Part shown: positions 53,617 through 62,512 of the stretch, piece by piece
Layout of the letters: the number at the start of each line of letters is the position of its first letter
Position numbering within the stretch: the first letter of the stretch is position 1
From: Streptococcus sanguinis
GTDB taxonomy: Bacteria > Bacillota > Bacilli > Lactobacillales > Streptococcaceae
Direction: 5' to 3'
DNA: 64,000 nt
NCBI RefSeq assembly: GCF_026781265.1
Contig: NZ_JAKUVC010000009.1
Coordinates: 62,001 to 126,000, forward strand
Translations under genes and position numbers: made by a program
Notes under the pieces: generated by a model
The model's database searches: none
Seen by the model: only the letters and a program-made list of their open reading frames with translations
Told to the model about the DNA's origin: nothing

Positions 53617-54315
53617 ATGGCAACCTTAGAATTAGTTAGGAAAAAAAGGAATCTTGTCAAACTAACCGAGGAATACTATAACGCTCTGAGCACTAATGTA
53701 CAGCTGAGCGGAGCCAATATCAAGATGGTCGAAATAAGCTCGGTGACGGCAAATGAAGGAAAGTCTACAACCTCAGTCAATCTCGCGTCAGCCTTTGCCA
53801 GAGCTGGTCATAAGACCTTGCTGATTGATGCGGATATCCGTAACTCAGTCATGTCCGGTGTGTTTAGCAGTCAGAGAAAAGTATCAGGACTGACGGACTA
53901 TCTGTCAGGACAGGCTGCCCTGCATGAAGTCATCAACGATACAGATATGGACAACCTAGATGTGATCTTATCTGGTCCAGTATCACCTAATCCGACGGGG
54001 CTTTTGCAAAGCAAGCAGTTTGAAGCGCTTTTGACTGACCTGCGTGTTCGTTATGACTACATCATCGTAGATACTTCACCGATTGGTCTGGTCATTGATG
54101 CGGCTATCATCGCTCAGAAATGTGATGCTAGCTTCTTGGTGACACAAGCAGGACATATCAAACGAAAAGCAGTCATGAAAGCTAAAGAGCAGTTGGAGCA
54201 AACGGGAACTCCTTTTTTGGGTGTTGTCCTCAATAAATATAACATTGATTTGGAACGCTATGGCGCCTACGGAACTTATGGGGGATACGGCAGCTATGGC
54301 AATTATGGGAAATAG
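53617..54315 (+). CDS. cpsD: CpsD/Wze, BY-kinase tyrosine autokinase
   Basis: 232 residues. Walker A ANEGKSTTS (K49), Walker A' LIDADIRNS (Asp at about 68-70) and Walker B IIVDTSPIG. The C-terminus has a repeated Tyr-Gly cluster (YGAYGTYGGYGSYGNYGK) with five tyrosines that are autophosphorylated and act on by CpsB. Works with CpsC as a split BY-kinase controlling polymerisation. Confidence 0.96.
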   Translation: MATLELVRKKRNLVKLTEEYYNALSTNVQLSGANIKMVEISSVTANEGKSTTSVNLASAFARAGHKTLLIDADIRNSVMSGVFSSQRKVSGLTDYLSGQAALHEVINDTDMDNLDVILSGPVSPNPTGLLQSKQFEALLTDLRVRYDYIIVDTSPIGLVIDAAIIAQKCDASFLVTQAGHIKRKAVMKAKEQLEQTGTPFLGVVLNKYNIDLERYGAYGTYGGYGSYGNYGK

Positions 54316-54353
54316 GGAATAAAGAGTTTTAGGATAATTGGGAGATTAGGAAC

Positions 54354-56156
54354 ATGACAAGAGCGAGAAAAAGAGTCATCTTAATTATTGTTGATATTAT
54401 TTTGCTCAGTATAAGTCAGGGGATTTCAAAATTCTTCTTAGCAAAATATGTCGGGATAACGGATTTATCTTTTGTCTCTATTTTAATGGGGATTATTGTA
54501 CTATATTTGACATTTGCAACACTGTCGAATGTCTTTTCTACCATTACAAGGTATACAGATTACAAAACAATGTTTCGAGTTGGGGGCTCAATTTTGGGAG
54601 CTTACTCGATTGTATACATTGTAGAGAAAATCTTTTATGAATCCACAAACAGTAGATATATTGTCCTTTCTATGCTGCTATCGTTTTTGTTGGTTATTGC
54701 TTCAAGGCTGACTTGGCGGGAGATTCATGAATTCGTGCAGCACCCTTCAGCCTTACTGGGTAAGAAAGTAGATGGGACGAAGACCCTTGTTGTCGGTTCA
54801 GGGGATGGTGCTAGTCTTTTTATCAAGACAGCCCAGCAAAAATCAAAAGATTTGAAGATAGTCGCGATTGTGGATGATGATAAGAATAAGCAAAATACGT
54901 ATCTTCATGGAGTAAAAGTTGTAGGAACAACTGAGCAGATACCTGAAATTGTAGGGAATTATGAAGTTGAACAAATTGTCATTGCCATTCCTTCGTTGGC
55001 TCCAGATGATTACGAGCGAATCGTAGAGTACTGCCAACAAACGGAGGTCAAGGTCAATGCCATGCCTAAGTATGAACAGGTGATTACGGGGAAACTATCT
55101 GTCAGCAAACTTCAGGAAATTGATATTGCAGATCTGTTAGGGCGTAAAGAAGTTAAGCTGGATCAGCAAAGTTTGAAGTCCAATATTAAATGCAAGACAG
55201 TTCTTGTTACGGGGGCAGGTGGCTCTATCGGCTCAGAACTTTGCCGTCAGATTGCTCAATTCTGCCCAGCTAGGCTCCTGCTTCTAGGTCATGGAGAAAA
55301 TTCAATTTATTTGATTCACAAGGAGCTGTCAAGCCGTTATAAAGATGATATTGAGTTGATTCCAATCATTGCAGATATTCAAGATAGAGAGAGGATTTTC
55401 CATATTATGGAAACCTATCGTCCTGATCGAGTGTATCATGCAGCAGCTCACAAGCATGTTCCTTTGATGGAGTACAATCCGACAGAAGCGGTCAAAAATA
55501 ATATCTATGGTACACGAAATGTAGCAGAAGCAGCAAAGGCAGCTGGTGTCGCGAAATTTGTTATGATTTCTACAGATAAGGCGGTCAACCCGCCTAATGT
55601 TATGGGGGCAACTAAGCGTGTGGCAGAAATGGTCGTGACCAGTTTAAATGAAGAAGGAAAGACTCTTTTCTCAGCTGTCCGCTTTGGGAATGTTTTGGGC
55701 AGCCGAGGTAGTGTTGTTCCTTTGTTCAAGGAGCAGATTGCCAAGGGAGGTCCTATCACCGTGACGGACTTTCGAATGACACGCTATTTCATGACCATAC
55801 CAGAAGCCAGCCGCTTGGTGATTCAGGCTGGGGCCTTGATGCAAGGGGGAGAGGTTTTTGTCTTGGATATGGGCGAGCCTGTGAAAATTTTGGACCTAGC
55901 TAAAAAGATGATCACGCTCAGCGGCCATACTGAAGAGGAGATTCAGATTCAGGAAGCAGGTATTCGACCGGGTGAAAAGCTTTATGAAGAGCTCTTGTCC
56001 GCCAAGGAAAAGGTCAATGATCAAGTCTATGAAAAGATTTTTGTAGGGAATGTTCAGTCGTTGCCCAAGACCGAGGTGGATTCCTATGTGGACTCTCTTC
56101 TGACTCTTGGTGCAAATGACCTCAAGGATAGCCTGGTAAAGTTTGCACAGCAATAA
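54354..56156 (+). CDS. UDP-N-acetylhexosamine 4,6-dehydratase, CapD/PglF/WbpM-like
   Basis: 600 residues. Four N-terminal membrane helices (about 10-30, 42-62, 80-100, 105-122), a CoA-binding-like Rossmann domain (about 142-255; TLVVGSGDGASLF), and the catalytic SDR domain with NAD-loop TGAGGSIGSELCRQI (about 284) and a modified active site in which STDKAVNP replaces the usual tyrosine, the form seen in the membrane-bound C6-dehydrating family. It makes UDP-4-keto-6-deoxy-HexNAc from UDP-GlcNAc. Precedes a PglC-like transferase and a reductase, implying a 6-deoxy-HexNAc first sugar. This differs from the WchA-type glucose start. Confidence 0.93.
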   Translation: MTRARKRVILIIVDIILLSISQGISKFFLAKYVGITDLSFVSILMGIIVLYLTFATLSNVFSTITRYTDYKTMFRVGGSILGAYSIVYIVEKIFYESTNSRYIVLSMLLSFLLVIASRLTWREIHEFVQHPSALLGKKVDGTKTLVVGSGDGASLFIKTAQQKSKDLKIVAIVDDDKNKQNTYLHGVKVVGTTEQIPEIVGNYEVEQIVIAIPSLAPDDYERIVEYCQQTEVKVNAMPKYEQVITGKLSVSKLQEIDIADLLGRKEVKLDQQSLKSNIKCKTVLVTGAGGSIGSELCRQIAQFCPARLLLLGHGENSIYLIHKELSSRYKDDIELIPIIADIQDRERIFHIMETYRPDRVYHAAAHKHVPLMEYNPTEAVKNNIYGTRNVAEAAKAAGVAKFVMISTDKAVNPPNVMGATKRVAEMVVTSLNEEGKTLFSAVRFGNVLGSRGSVVPLFKEQIAKGGPITVTDFRMTRYFMTIPEASRLVIQAGALMQGGEVFVLDMGEPVKILDLAKKMITLSGHTEEEIQIQEAGIRPGEKLYEELLSAKEKVNDQVYEKIFVGNVQSLPKTEVDSYVDSLLTLGANDLKDSLVKFAQQ

Positions 56157-56171
56157 GTTTTTAGGATAATC

Positions 56172-56777
56172 ATGTATAAATTTTTTAAACGAACATTAGA
56201 TATAGTCTTATCATTCTTAGGAATGATTGTCTTATCACCATTTTTTCTGCTTCTAGTACTTGCTATTAAATTGGATTCAAAAGGACCAGTTTTGTTCAAA
56301 CAGAAGCGAATCGGTCTGCATAAGAAACACTTCTATATTTTGAAATTCAGAACGATGCGAATTGATACACCTAAGGATACCCCAACTCATTTGCTGGAAA
56401 ATCCTGAGCAATGGATTACAAAGGTTGGAAAATTTCTTAGGAAGACGTCTCTGGATGAGTTGCCTCAGATTTGGAATATTTTTGTTGGTGACATGAGTAT
56501 CATAGGTCCAAGACCGGCTCTTTGGAATCAGTATGATTTGATTGAAGAGCGAGACCGCTATGGAGCAAATGATGTTTTGCCAGGTCTGACGGGATGGGCT
56601 CAGATTCACGGGCGAGATGAGTTGCCGATTGCTAAGAAAGCTGAATTGGACGGCTACTATGTCCAGCATTTGTCTTTTGGATTGGATGTCCGCTGTTTCT
56701 TTGGCACCATTAAGAGTGTTGCTAAGAGCGAAGGAGTTGTCGAAGGCGGCACGGGAAATATGGAAAAGAAAGATTAA
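56172..56777 (+). CDS. Monotopic phosphoglycosyl transferase (PglC/WcaJ C-terminal type)
   Basis: 201 residues, one N-terminal re-entrant helix (about 12-37), lacking the long N-terminal helices of WcaJ or CpsE. Catalytic features: KQKRIGLHKKHFYILKFRTM, RKTSLDELPQ with the conserved Asp-Glu, and IGPRPALWNQYD. It moves a sugar-1-phosphate to undecaprenyl phosphate, starting each repeat unit. Short size and the dehydratase upstream suggest a bacillosamine/QuiNAc/FucNAc-type UDP-sugar donor, rather than UDP-glucose or galactose. Confidence 0.93.
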   Translation: MYKFFKRTLDIVLSFLGMIVLSPFFLLLVLAIKLDSKGPVLFKQKRIGLHKKHFYILKFRTMRIDTPKDTPTHLLENPEQWITKVGKFLRKTSLDELPQIWNIFVGDMSIIGPRPALWNQYDLIEERDRYGANDVLPGLTGWAQIHGRDELPIAKKAELDGYYVQHLSFGLDVRCFFGTIKSVAKSEGVVEGGTGNMEKKD

Positions 56778-56783
56778 AGGCTG

Positions 56784-57644
56784 ATGAAAAGAATATTAAT
56801 TACGGGAGAGGGTAGCTATATCGGCCGGAGCTTTAAGAGGTATGTTTCTTCACGGGAGGATGTCCAGGTTGATGAGTTGGACGTCCGCGGAGAAACATGG
56901 AAGGAGAAAGATTTTTCGTCTTTTGATGTAATTTTGCATTTGGCGGCGATTGTCCATATCTCCAACCCATCAAAAGAGATGGAATCGGTATATAATCAAG
57001 TCAATACTCAGCTACCTTATGAATTAGCTCAAAAGGCTAGAGGCGAAGGTGTCAAACATTTTATCTTTATGAGCAGCATGAGCGTCTATGGCGAAGTTTT
57101 GGGAGATCGGGTTATCACAAAGGATACAGAAGAGCGTCCTGATTCTTTTTATGGCAAAAGCAAACTAGCTGCTGAGCAACTTCTGGCGGAATTGGAGAGC
57201 GAAGATTTCAAATTGGCAGTTTTACGGCCGCCTATGGTTTATGGTCATCAAGCTAAGGGAAATTATAAGCGATTGTCAAAGTTGGCTCAGAAACTACCAG
57301 TCTTCCCTTTGGTCCAGAATGAACGTAGTATGATTTATATTGATAACCTTTGTGAGTTTATCAGACTGATTGTTCAGAATCAAGACAGCGGTGTTTTCTA
57401 TCCTCAAAATCAGGACTATGTCAATACCTCTCAGCTAGTCAAAGAAATAAAAAGGACTCATGGCCAGAGAGTAGTCTTGCTGCCTGCATTTAACTGGATT
57501 TTAAAAGGACTGTCCCGCTATGTTTCGACTCTGAATAAACTGTTTTCAGATTTAACTTATGAAAAAGAGATGTCTAGCTATTCTCAGTCTTATCAGGTAG
57601 CAGATTTTAGGAGGTCTATTGAGAAGACGGAGAAGGGAAACTAG
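56784..57644 (+). CDS. NAD(P)-dependent nucleotide-sugar reductase/epimerase (SDR)
   Basis: 286 residues. Extended SDR: TGEGSYIGRSFKRYV NAD loop with GxxxxIG, VILHLAAIVHIS, SSMSVYGE and the YGKSK active site (Y-x3-K, about residue 118). Similar to WbpV/WbjF-type reductases that reduce the 4-keto-6-deoxy-HexNAc. Placed 6 nt after the phosphoglycosyl transferase, it would complete the UDP-QuiNAc/FucNAc route with the 54354 dehydratase. Alternative: a 4-epimerase. Confidence 0.85.
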   Translation: MKRILITGEGSYIGRSFKRYVSSREDVQVDELDVRGETWKEKDFSSFDVILHLAAIVHISNPSKEMESVYNQVNTQLPYELAQKARGEGVKHFIFMSSMSVYGEVLGDRVITKDTEERPDSFYGKSKLAAEQLLAELESEDFKLAVLRPPMVYGHQAKGNYKRLSKLAQKLPVFPLVQNERSMIYIDNLCEFIRLIVQNQDSGVFYPQNQDYVNTSQLVKEIKRTHGQRVVLLPAFNWILKGLSRYVSTLNKLFSDLTYEKEMSSYSQSYQVADFRRSIEKTEKGN

Positions 57645-57669
57645 TTTAGGATGATTGGGGGGATTGTTA

Positions 57670-58488
57670 GTGAAATTTTCGGTATTGATGTCTGTCTATC
57701 AGAAGGAGAATCCGGATTTCTTAAGAAAGAGCCTAAATAGCGTTCTTATAGAGCAGAACCACAAGCCAGATGAGCTTGTCCTTGTAGAGGATGGGCCGCT
57801 GACAGAAGTGCTGTATCAGACGATTCAAGATTTCAAGGAAAAATTTCCAGAGATGAAAGTTCTACCTTTAAAGGAAAATGTCGGATTGGGAGAAGCTTTG
57901 CATCGGGGAGTTGAGGCTTGCTCTTATGACTGGATTGCTAGAATGGATACAGATGACATTGCGACACCGGACCGTTTCCAGCAACAAGTGGACTATATTG
58001 AGCAGCATCCGCAGTTAGATGTTTTGGGTGGCAATATCATAGAATTTGACATGGAACCAGATCAAATAGTAGCAGAGAAACAAATGCCGCTTTCCCATGA
58101 AGAGATTATCAAAAGGTTGCAGCGGAGAAATCCTTTCTGTCACATGACGGTATTTTTCAAGAAATCATCTGTTTTAAAAGCAGGCAATTACAAGCCCTTG
58201 CCTTTAGTGGAAGACTATTATCTTTGGGCGAGAATGGCTGCTCAGGGCTGTCGTTTCGCCAATCTTAATCGGGTTTTGGTTTATGCTCGTGTCGGAAACG
58301 GCATGCATACGAGAAGAAGCCAGACAGAGCAGATTGCCAGCTGGAAAGTAGTCAATACTTTTTTGCTGTCACATGGTATGTTGAACCGAGGGCAATATTA
58401 TCAAAATATGTTGATGATTCGTGCTTTTGTGGGAACGCCTATTTGGATAAAAGCGTTCATTTATAAGTATCTGCTTAGAAGAAAGTAA
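57670..58488 (+). CDS. Glycosyltransferase family 2
   Basis: 272 residues from GTG 57670, preceded by a G-rich ribosome binding site; in-frame TTG codons lie at 57655 and 57664. GT-A fold: KFSVLMSVYQKENPDFL, ELVLVEDGPLT, DWIARMDTDDI with the DxD nucleotide-sugar site, and DYYLWARMAAQGCRF. Similar to capsule galactosyl-/N-acetylgalactosaminyltransferases; linkage unknown. It probably adds the second sugar of the repeat unit at the cytoplasmic face. Confidence 0.88.
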   Translation: MKFSVLMSVYQKENPDFLRKSLNSVLIEQNHKPDELVLVEDGPLTEVLYQTIQDFKEKFPEMKVLPLKENVGLGEALHRGVEACSYDWIARMDTDDIATPDRFQQQVDYIEQHPQLDVLGGNIIEFDMEPDQIVAEKQMPLSHEEIIKRLQRRNPFCHMTVFFKKSSVLKAGNYKPLPLVEDYYLWARMAAQGCRFANLNRVLVYARVGNGMHTRRSQTEQIASWKVVNTFLLSHGMLNRGQYYQNMLMIRAFVGTPIWIKAFIYKYLLRRK

Positions 58489-58578
58489 TGACTTTACAGA
58501 CAGAGCAGTCTAGCTTAGATAGGGAGAAAGCTAGAAGTTAGGGGGATATAGGATGAAAAGTTTAGGAAGGAGGGAGAA

Positions 58579-59538
58579 ATGATTTCTGTCGTGATGGCGA
58601 CCTATAATGGGGCGGATTTTATTTTGGAGCAACTAGACTCTATCCGCACTCAAAAGCTGAAGCCTGATCAGGTCATTATCTGTGATGACTGTTCGACAGA
58701 TCGGACAGTGGTGCTAATCAGGGACTACATCACCAAGCATCAACTGACTGATTGGCAGCTGATTGAAAATCAGGAAAATTTGGGTCATTATCAAACTTTT
58801 ATAAAATTAGCGAGTTTGGCTGAGCACGATATTGTTTTTTTCGCTGATCAGGATGATAAATGGCTGCCTGATAAAACAGCTGCCTTGCAGAAAGTACTGT
58901 TAGAAACAGGTGCTGCTATGGTGTATGGCCAGTCTTACTTGATTGATCAAAATGGTCAGGTCATCAAGGAGCCCAAGGTTTCAGGAGAATGTCGAGAAAG
59001 AAATCTAGCTTGGCTTCTGAAAAATTGGCCGTCAGGTTATCAGACAGCTTTTAGAAAGTCGGTACTGACGGATATTTTGCAGCAGCAGTATACGGATTAT
59101 CCTGGATTTGACTATCATGATGTTTTATTTGGTATGCTGGCTCCATTGTATGGAAAAGTTGTTTGCTTGGACCAGCTTCTAGATCAGCATCGCATTCATC
59201 AGGCAAATGTAACCCAGTCTGCGTCGTCGCTCAGTTTTAACAAAACAAGGTTATCTAGGATTAACTATTTACAGAAGGTCATCAGTCGCTATGAGTCCGT
59301 GCAAAAAATCGCAGAAGAGCGTCAGATTTCTGAGGCGGCTCATCGCCAGCTTGCTAGGGCTTTGGCCTTGGCCAATCTTAGACTGAAATTCTTACAGTCT
59401 AGAAATCCATTTTGGGCTTTGGGCCTGATGTTTCAAATAAGGGAGTATCGAACAATAAAAGATTTCATCAGTGATTTGGTATACACCTACTCACTGAATG
59501 GACTTGCTAGGAGATTATTGAAAAAGTTTGGGAGGTAA
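58579..59538 (+). CDS. Glycosyltransferase family 2, rhamnosyltransferase-like
   Basis: 319 residues. N-terminal VVMATYNGADFILEQLDSI, VIICDDCSTD and FFADQDDKWL (DxD-type site) mark the GT2 family, close to rhamnosyl- and other capsule transferases with the IxEQLDSIRxQ start. The C-terminal helix-rich third is substrate-specific. Ribosome binding site AGGAGGGAG. The 90 nt before it show no gene. No rml genes for dTDP-rhamnose lie in this window. Confidence 0.87.
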   Translation: MISVVMATYNGADFILEQLDSIRTQKLKPDQVIICDDCSTDRTVVLIRDYITKHQLTDWQLIENQENLGHYQTFIKLASLAEHDIVFFADQDDKWLPDKTAALQKVLLETGAAMVYGQSYLIDQNGQVIKEPKVSGECRERNLAWLLKNWPSGYQTAFRKSVLTDILQQQYTDYPGFDYHDVLFGMLAPLYGKVVCLDQLLDQHRIHQANVTQSASSLSFNKTRLSRINYLQKVISRYESVQKIAEERQISEAAHRQLARALALANLRLKFLQSRNPFWALGLMFQIREYRTIKDFISDLVYTYSLNGLARRLLKKFGR

Positions 59539-59543
59539 GAAAA

Positions 59544-60467
59544 ATGAGAGGAACCAGTAAGATTGAATGGGAGTTGGCTTTGGGAGAACGCTTCAGTCCC
59601 ATGTATCAAAAAATTACGGATGATAAATTAAAGGTTTTACAAAAAGCCTATTTACAAATGTATAAAAAGTTTGATGCAGAGTGTCGTCGGCATCATATTC
59701 ATTCCTACATGGTTGCAGGGACCTTGATTGGTTCTTTGCGACATGGGGGCTATATCCCTTGGGACGATGATATCGACTTGGTGATGTTCCGAGAGGACTA
59801 CAATCGTCTGCAGGAAATCTTTGCGGACAGCGTGGACTTCGAGTTGATTTCTCCTGCGGATGCGACAGACAGTGTCTTTAAGGTTCTAAAGCTGCAGAGC
59901 AAGTCACTGACCTACTATGATGTTTTAGGAGAAGGTTTCAGTAAAAAGAAACATCTTTATCTTGATATGCTGCCAATTGACTTTGTCCCAGAGAATAACA
60001 TGCTTAGCAAGCTCAAGGGGCTTCTATTCAGAGCCTTGGATTTGTCACACAATAGCTCACGTTGCTATACGAAGTTTACTCCGCATCTGACCTATATGGC
60101 TAAAGAATCCAAAGAACTCAGACAAAATCTTTGGATCAGAAGACTGATAGGCTTCCCTTCTTTTATCATGGGGCCGGCTAATATGTATAAGTTGATGGAA
60201 AAACTCATCCAGTCTGATAAGAAGACTTCAAAAATAACAATTGCTTATGGTGTAAAAGGCTATTTGGGAGAGACTATTGACTATGAAAGTTTCTATCCAG
60301 CTAAGAAGTATTCCTTTGAAGGCTATGAGTTCGATGGACCTAATGATGCGGACAAGTATTTGACTAATCGTTACGGTGATTACATGACGCCGCCTGAAAA
60401 AAAAGAACAGACAGAACGTCATGTCAGACTGAGAGATAATTGGGTTGAATTAATAGAAGGAAGATAA
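59544..60467 (+). CDS. LicD-family phosphotransferase
   Basis: 307 residues. LicD core in residues 45-110: MVAGTLIGSLRHGGYIPWDDDIDLVMFREDY with the metal-binding DDDID (about 73). The LPIDFV.. segment is at about 150 and KYSFEGYEFDGPNDADKYLTNRYGDYM closes the domain. LicD proteins transfer phosphocholine, or in capsules a CDP-activated polyol phosphate, onto the glycan. The IspD-like gene two downstream could supply the activated group. Starts just after the previous stop codon and shares one base with the polymerase start. Confidence 0.92.
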   Translation: MRGTSKIEWELALGERFSPMYQKITDDKLKVLQKAYLQMYKKFDAECRRHHIHSYMVAGTLIGSLRHGGYIPWDDDIDLVMFREDYNRLQEIFADSVDFELISPADATDSVFKVLKLQSKSLTYYDVLGEGFSKKKHLYLDMLPIDFVPENNMLSKLKGLLFRALDLSHNSSRCYTKFTPHLTYMAKESKELRQNLWIRRLIGFPSFIMGPANMYKLMEKLIQSDKKTSKITIAYGVKGYLGETIDYESFYPAKKYSFEGYEFDGPNDADKYLTNRYGDYMTPPEKKEQTERHVRLRDNWVELIEGR

Positions 60468-61792
60468 TGGTTTTTTTACTAATTTTGGGTGGCCTCTTCC
60501 TATTGTTTTTGACAATCAAAACAGTAGGAAGAGACTATGCTAACCCGGCTTTTATATATCTTGCAATATGGATGATAGCAAGCATTTTTACTGCATTTTA
60601 TTCATCCAAATGGGGAGAGGGACTTTCTCTAATAACGGTCACTGTTATCTTTGTTGGAAATGCCATTTTTTTAATGGGAGTCCTCTTGTCATCGAATTTG
60701 TTTGCTGAGAGGAAGTTGGACGCCAAACCTAGCCAAATAAAGGTAAGTAATTTTTTCATTATTTTAGTTCTCTTGTTTTTGGCTTATGCGGTCAGGTTTA
60801 TTTATTCCGATTTGCTTTACTTGGCGGCGCAGAGCAAGCAGGTACCGGGGGGATTGTTTAAAACCATTGAATTGGCTCGGCATATGACTACAAATTATAA
60901 TTTCTCTCTTAGTCGTCTTAGCCTTAATTTGTTGCGGGTTAACTTTTCCTTAGGAATTGTTTTCTTCTACTTTTTCTGCGAGTCTATTTTTTCAGGAAAA
61001 GATGGCATTTTTTACAAGGGCAAGTTATTGCTAGTTAGTCTGATTTCTTTAGGTGTTTCCCTCTTGTCTACCGGACGTACGGAGTTGCTGGGCTTGGTTG
61101 CAGGCTATGCCATTGTGTATATGCTGTTTTTCTCGAAGTATTATTCGTGGAGAGACAGCAGGTATGGTGTAAAGCTTTTTCGCTCTTTGCTGATAATTGG
61201 CTTTGTATTCCTTGTCTTATTTATGGCGGTTGGAACCTTTGTTCTCAATCGAGTGGATAGTCGGGCAGAGTTCGGAATTTTGGATAATTTGGTTAAATAT
61301 ATGGGTTCACCCATTCAGGCTTTAGACTACTATCTGAAAAATCCTACTCTTTATAGCGATAATCAAGTCTTTGGAGAAAATACTTTTATTGCTATCTATG
61401 GAACATTGAAATCCCTCGGTCTGTCTAGCCATGAGCTGACACCTTTCTTGCCTGTTGTTCATTTTAACGACGATAAAACCAATGTTTATACCATTTATTA
61501 CTACTTTATCAAGGATTTTGGTTATTTTTCAGTCCTTATCTTTCAGCTTTTATATGGCTTCTTTTACGGAAGTTTCTACTATTCTATCAAAAAACGCTAT
61601 TTCACCCCGCTAAAGGTTATTGTTTTCGCTTTATTTGCGTATCCTTTGGTCATTTCATTCTTTCAGGAAACATTGCTGTCATTGCTGACAACCCATATTA
61701 ATCGGATTATCTATGCTTTTGTGATTTATATGGCAGCTGATTTACTGAGTAGAGTACGATTTACAACGAGAGGAAGGAAAGTATCGGTATGA
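60467..61792 (+). CDS. wzy: Wzy-type repeat-unit polymerase
   Basis: 441 residues, about 11-12 membrane helices with a large extracytoplasmic loop (about residues 270-345), the layout of Wzy oligosaccharide polymerases. No sequence signature is expected, as Wzy proteins diverge strongly. Its location between transferases and the flippase in a Wzx/Wzy locus is the main support. The start overlaps the LicD gene by one base, the end overlaps the cytidylyltransferase by 4. Confidence 0.85.
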   Translation: MVFLLILGGLFLLFLTIKTVGRDYANPAFIYLAIWMIASIFTAFYSSKWGEGLSLITVTVIFVGNAIFLMGVLLSSNLFAERKLDAKPSQIKVSNFFIILVLLFLAYAVRFIYSDLLYLAAQSKQVPGGLFKTIELARHMTTNYNFSLSRLSLNLLRVNFSLGIVFFYFFCESIFSGKDGIFYKGKLLLVSLISLGVSLLSTGRTELLGLVAGYAIVYMLFFSKYYSWRDSRYGVKLFRSLLIIGFVFLVLFMAVGTFVLNRVDSRAEFGILDNLVKYMGSPIQALDYYLKNPTLYSDNQVFGENTFIAIYGTLKSLGLSSHELTPFLPVVHFNDDKTNVYTIYYYFIKDFGYFSVLIFQLLYGFFYGSFYYSIKKRYFTPLKVIVFALFAYPLVISFFQETLLSLLTTHINRIIYAFVIYMAADLLSRVRFTTRGRKVSV

Positions 61793-62511
61793 CGACATCA
61801 GCTCTGATATTCGCAGGCGGCACAGGCAGCCGCATGAATACCAAGACCTTACCCAAGCAGTTTTTAGAGTTGCACGGTAAGCCTATTATTATTCATACGA
61901 TTGAGCACTTTGAAGACCATCCGGCAGTATCGGACATTGTGGTTGTCTGTGTAGACGGCTGGCTGGATTATTGCAGAGATTTATTAGCTCGATTCAATAT
62001 TAAAAAAGTCAGTCAAGTGGTTCCTGGTGGAGAGACTGGCCAAATGTCTATTTTTAATGGTCTATCTGTCTTACGGGAAAAGTACAAGAACGATGACGAC
62101 TATGTGTTGATTCATGATGGTGTTCGTCCCTTGATTGACGGGGGAATCATTTCTAAAAATATTGAGGCAGCCAAAAAGTATGGGGCAGCTATTACGGTTA
62201 AGCCGGTTATCGAAACGGTCATTCAGGTCGATGAGGCGGATGTTATTAATCAGGTTATTGAGCGTTCCACTTGTCAGACAGCTGTCGCCCCTCAAACCTT
62301 CGCGCTTTCGAAGATTCACTCCCTGCATTTAAAAGCCCAGGCAGAGAATCAGTTTGATATGACGGATTCTGCGACGTTGGCTCGTTATTTTGGTCTCCCT
62401 CTGCATACAGTCATGGGGGGCAGCGAAAATATCAAAATTACGACTCCATCTGATTTTTATATCTTTAGAGCGATTTACGAAGCGCGTGAAAATGCACAAA
62501 TTTTTGGTTGA
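61789..62511 (+). CDS. IspD/TarI-like cytidylyltransferase, probably for a polyol phosphate
   Basis: 240 residues. AGGTGSRM nucleotide loop (about 10-17, followed by KTLPKQFLELHGKPI), DYVLIHDGVRPLI and the K/D active residues of the IspD family. In streptococcal capsule loci such genes are alcohol-phosphate cytidylyltransferases (TarI for ribitol, Abp-type for arabinitol). Housekeeping IspD is improbable since streptococci use mevalonate. With the next gene and LicD it suggests a CDP-polyol phosphate side group. Confidence 0.88.
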   Translation: MTTSALIFAGGTGSRMNTKTLPKQFLELHGKPIIIHTIEHFEDHPAVSDIVVVCVDGWLDYCRDLLARFNIKKVSQVVPGGETGQMSIFNGLSVLREKYKNDDDYVLIHDGVRPLIDGGIISKNIEAAKKYGAAITVKPVIETVIQVDEADVINQVIERSTCQTAVAPQTFALSKIHSLHLKAQAENQFDMTDSATLARYFGLPLHTVMGGSENIKITTPSDFYIFRAIYEARENAQIFG

Positions 62512-62512
62512 T

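Noticed and set aside
53617-54315. Tyr-Gly repeats at the CpsD end as something novel
   Set aside because: Such tyrosine clusters are the normal autophosphorylation tail of streptococcal CpsD proteins.
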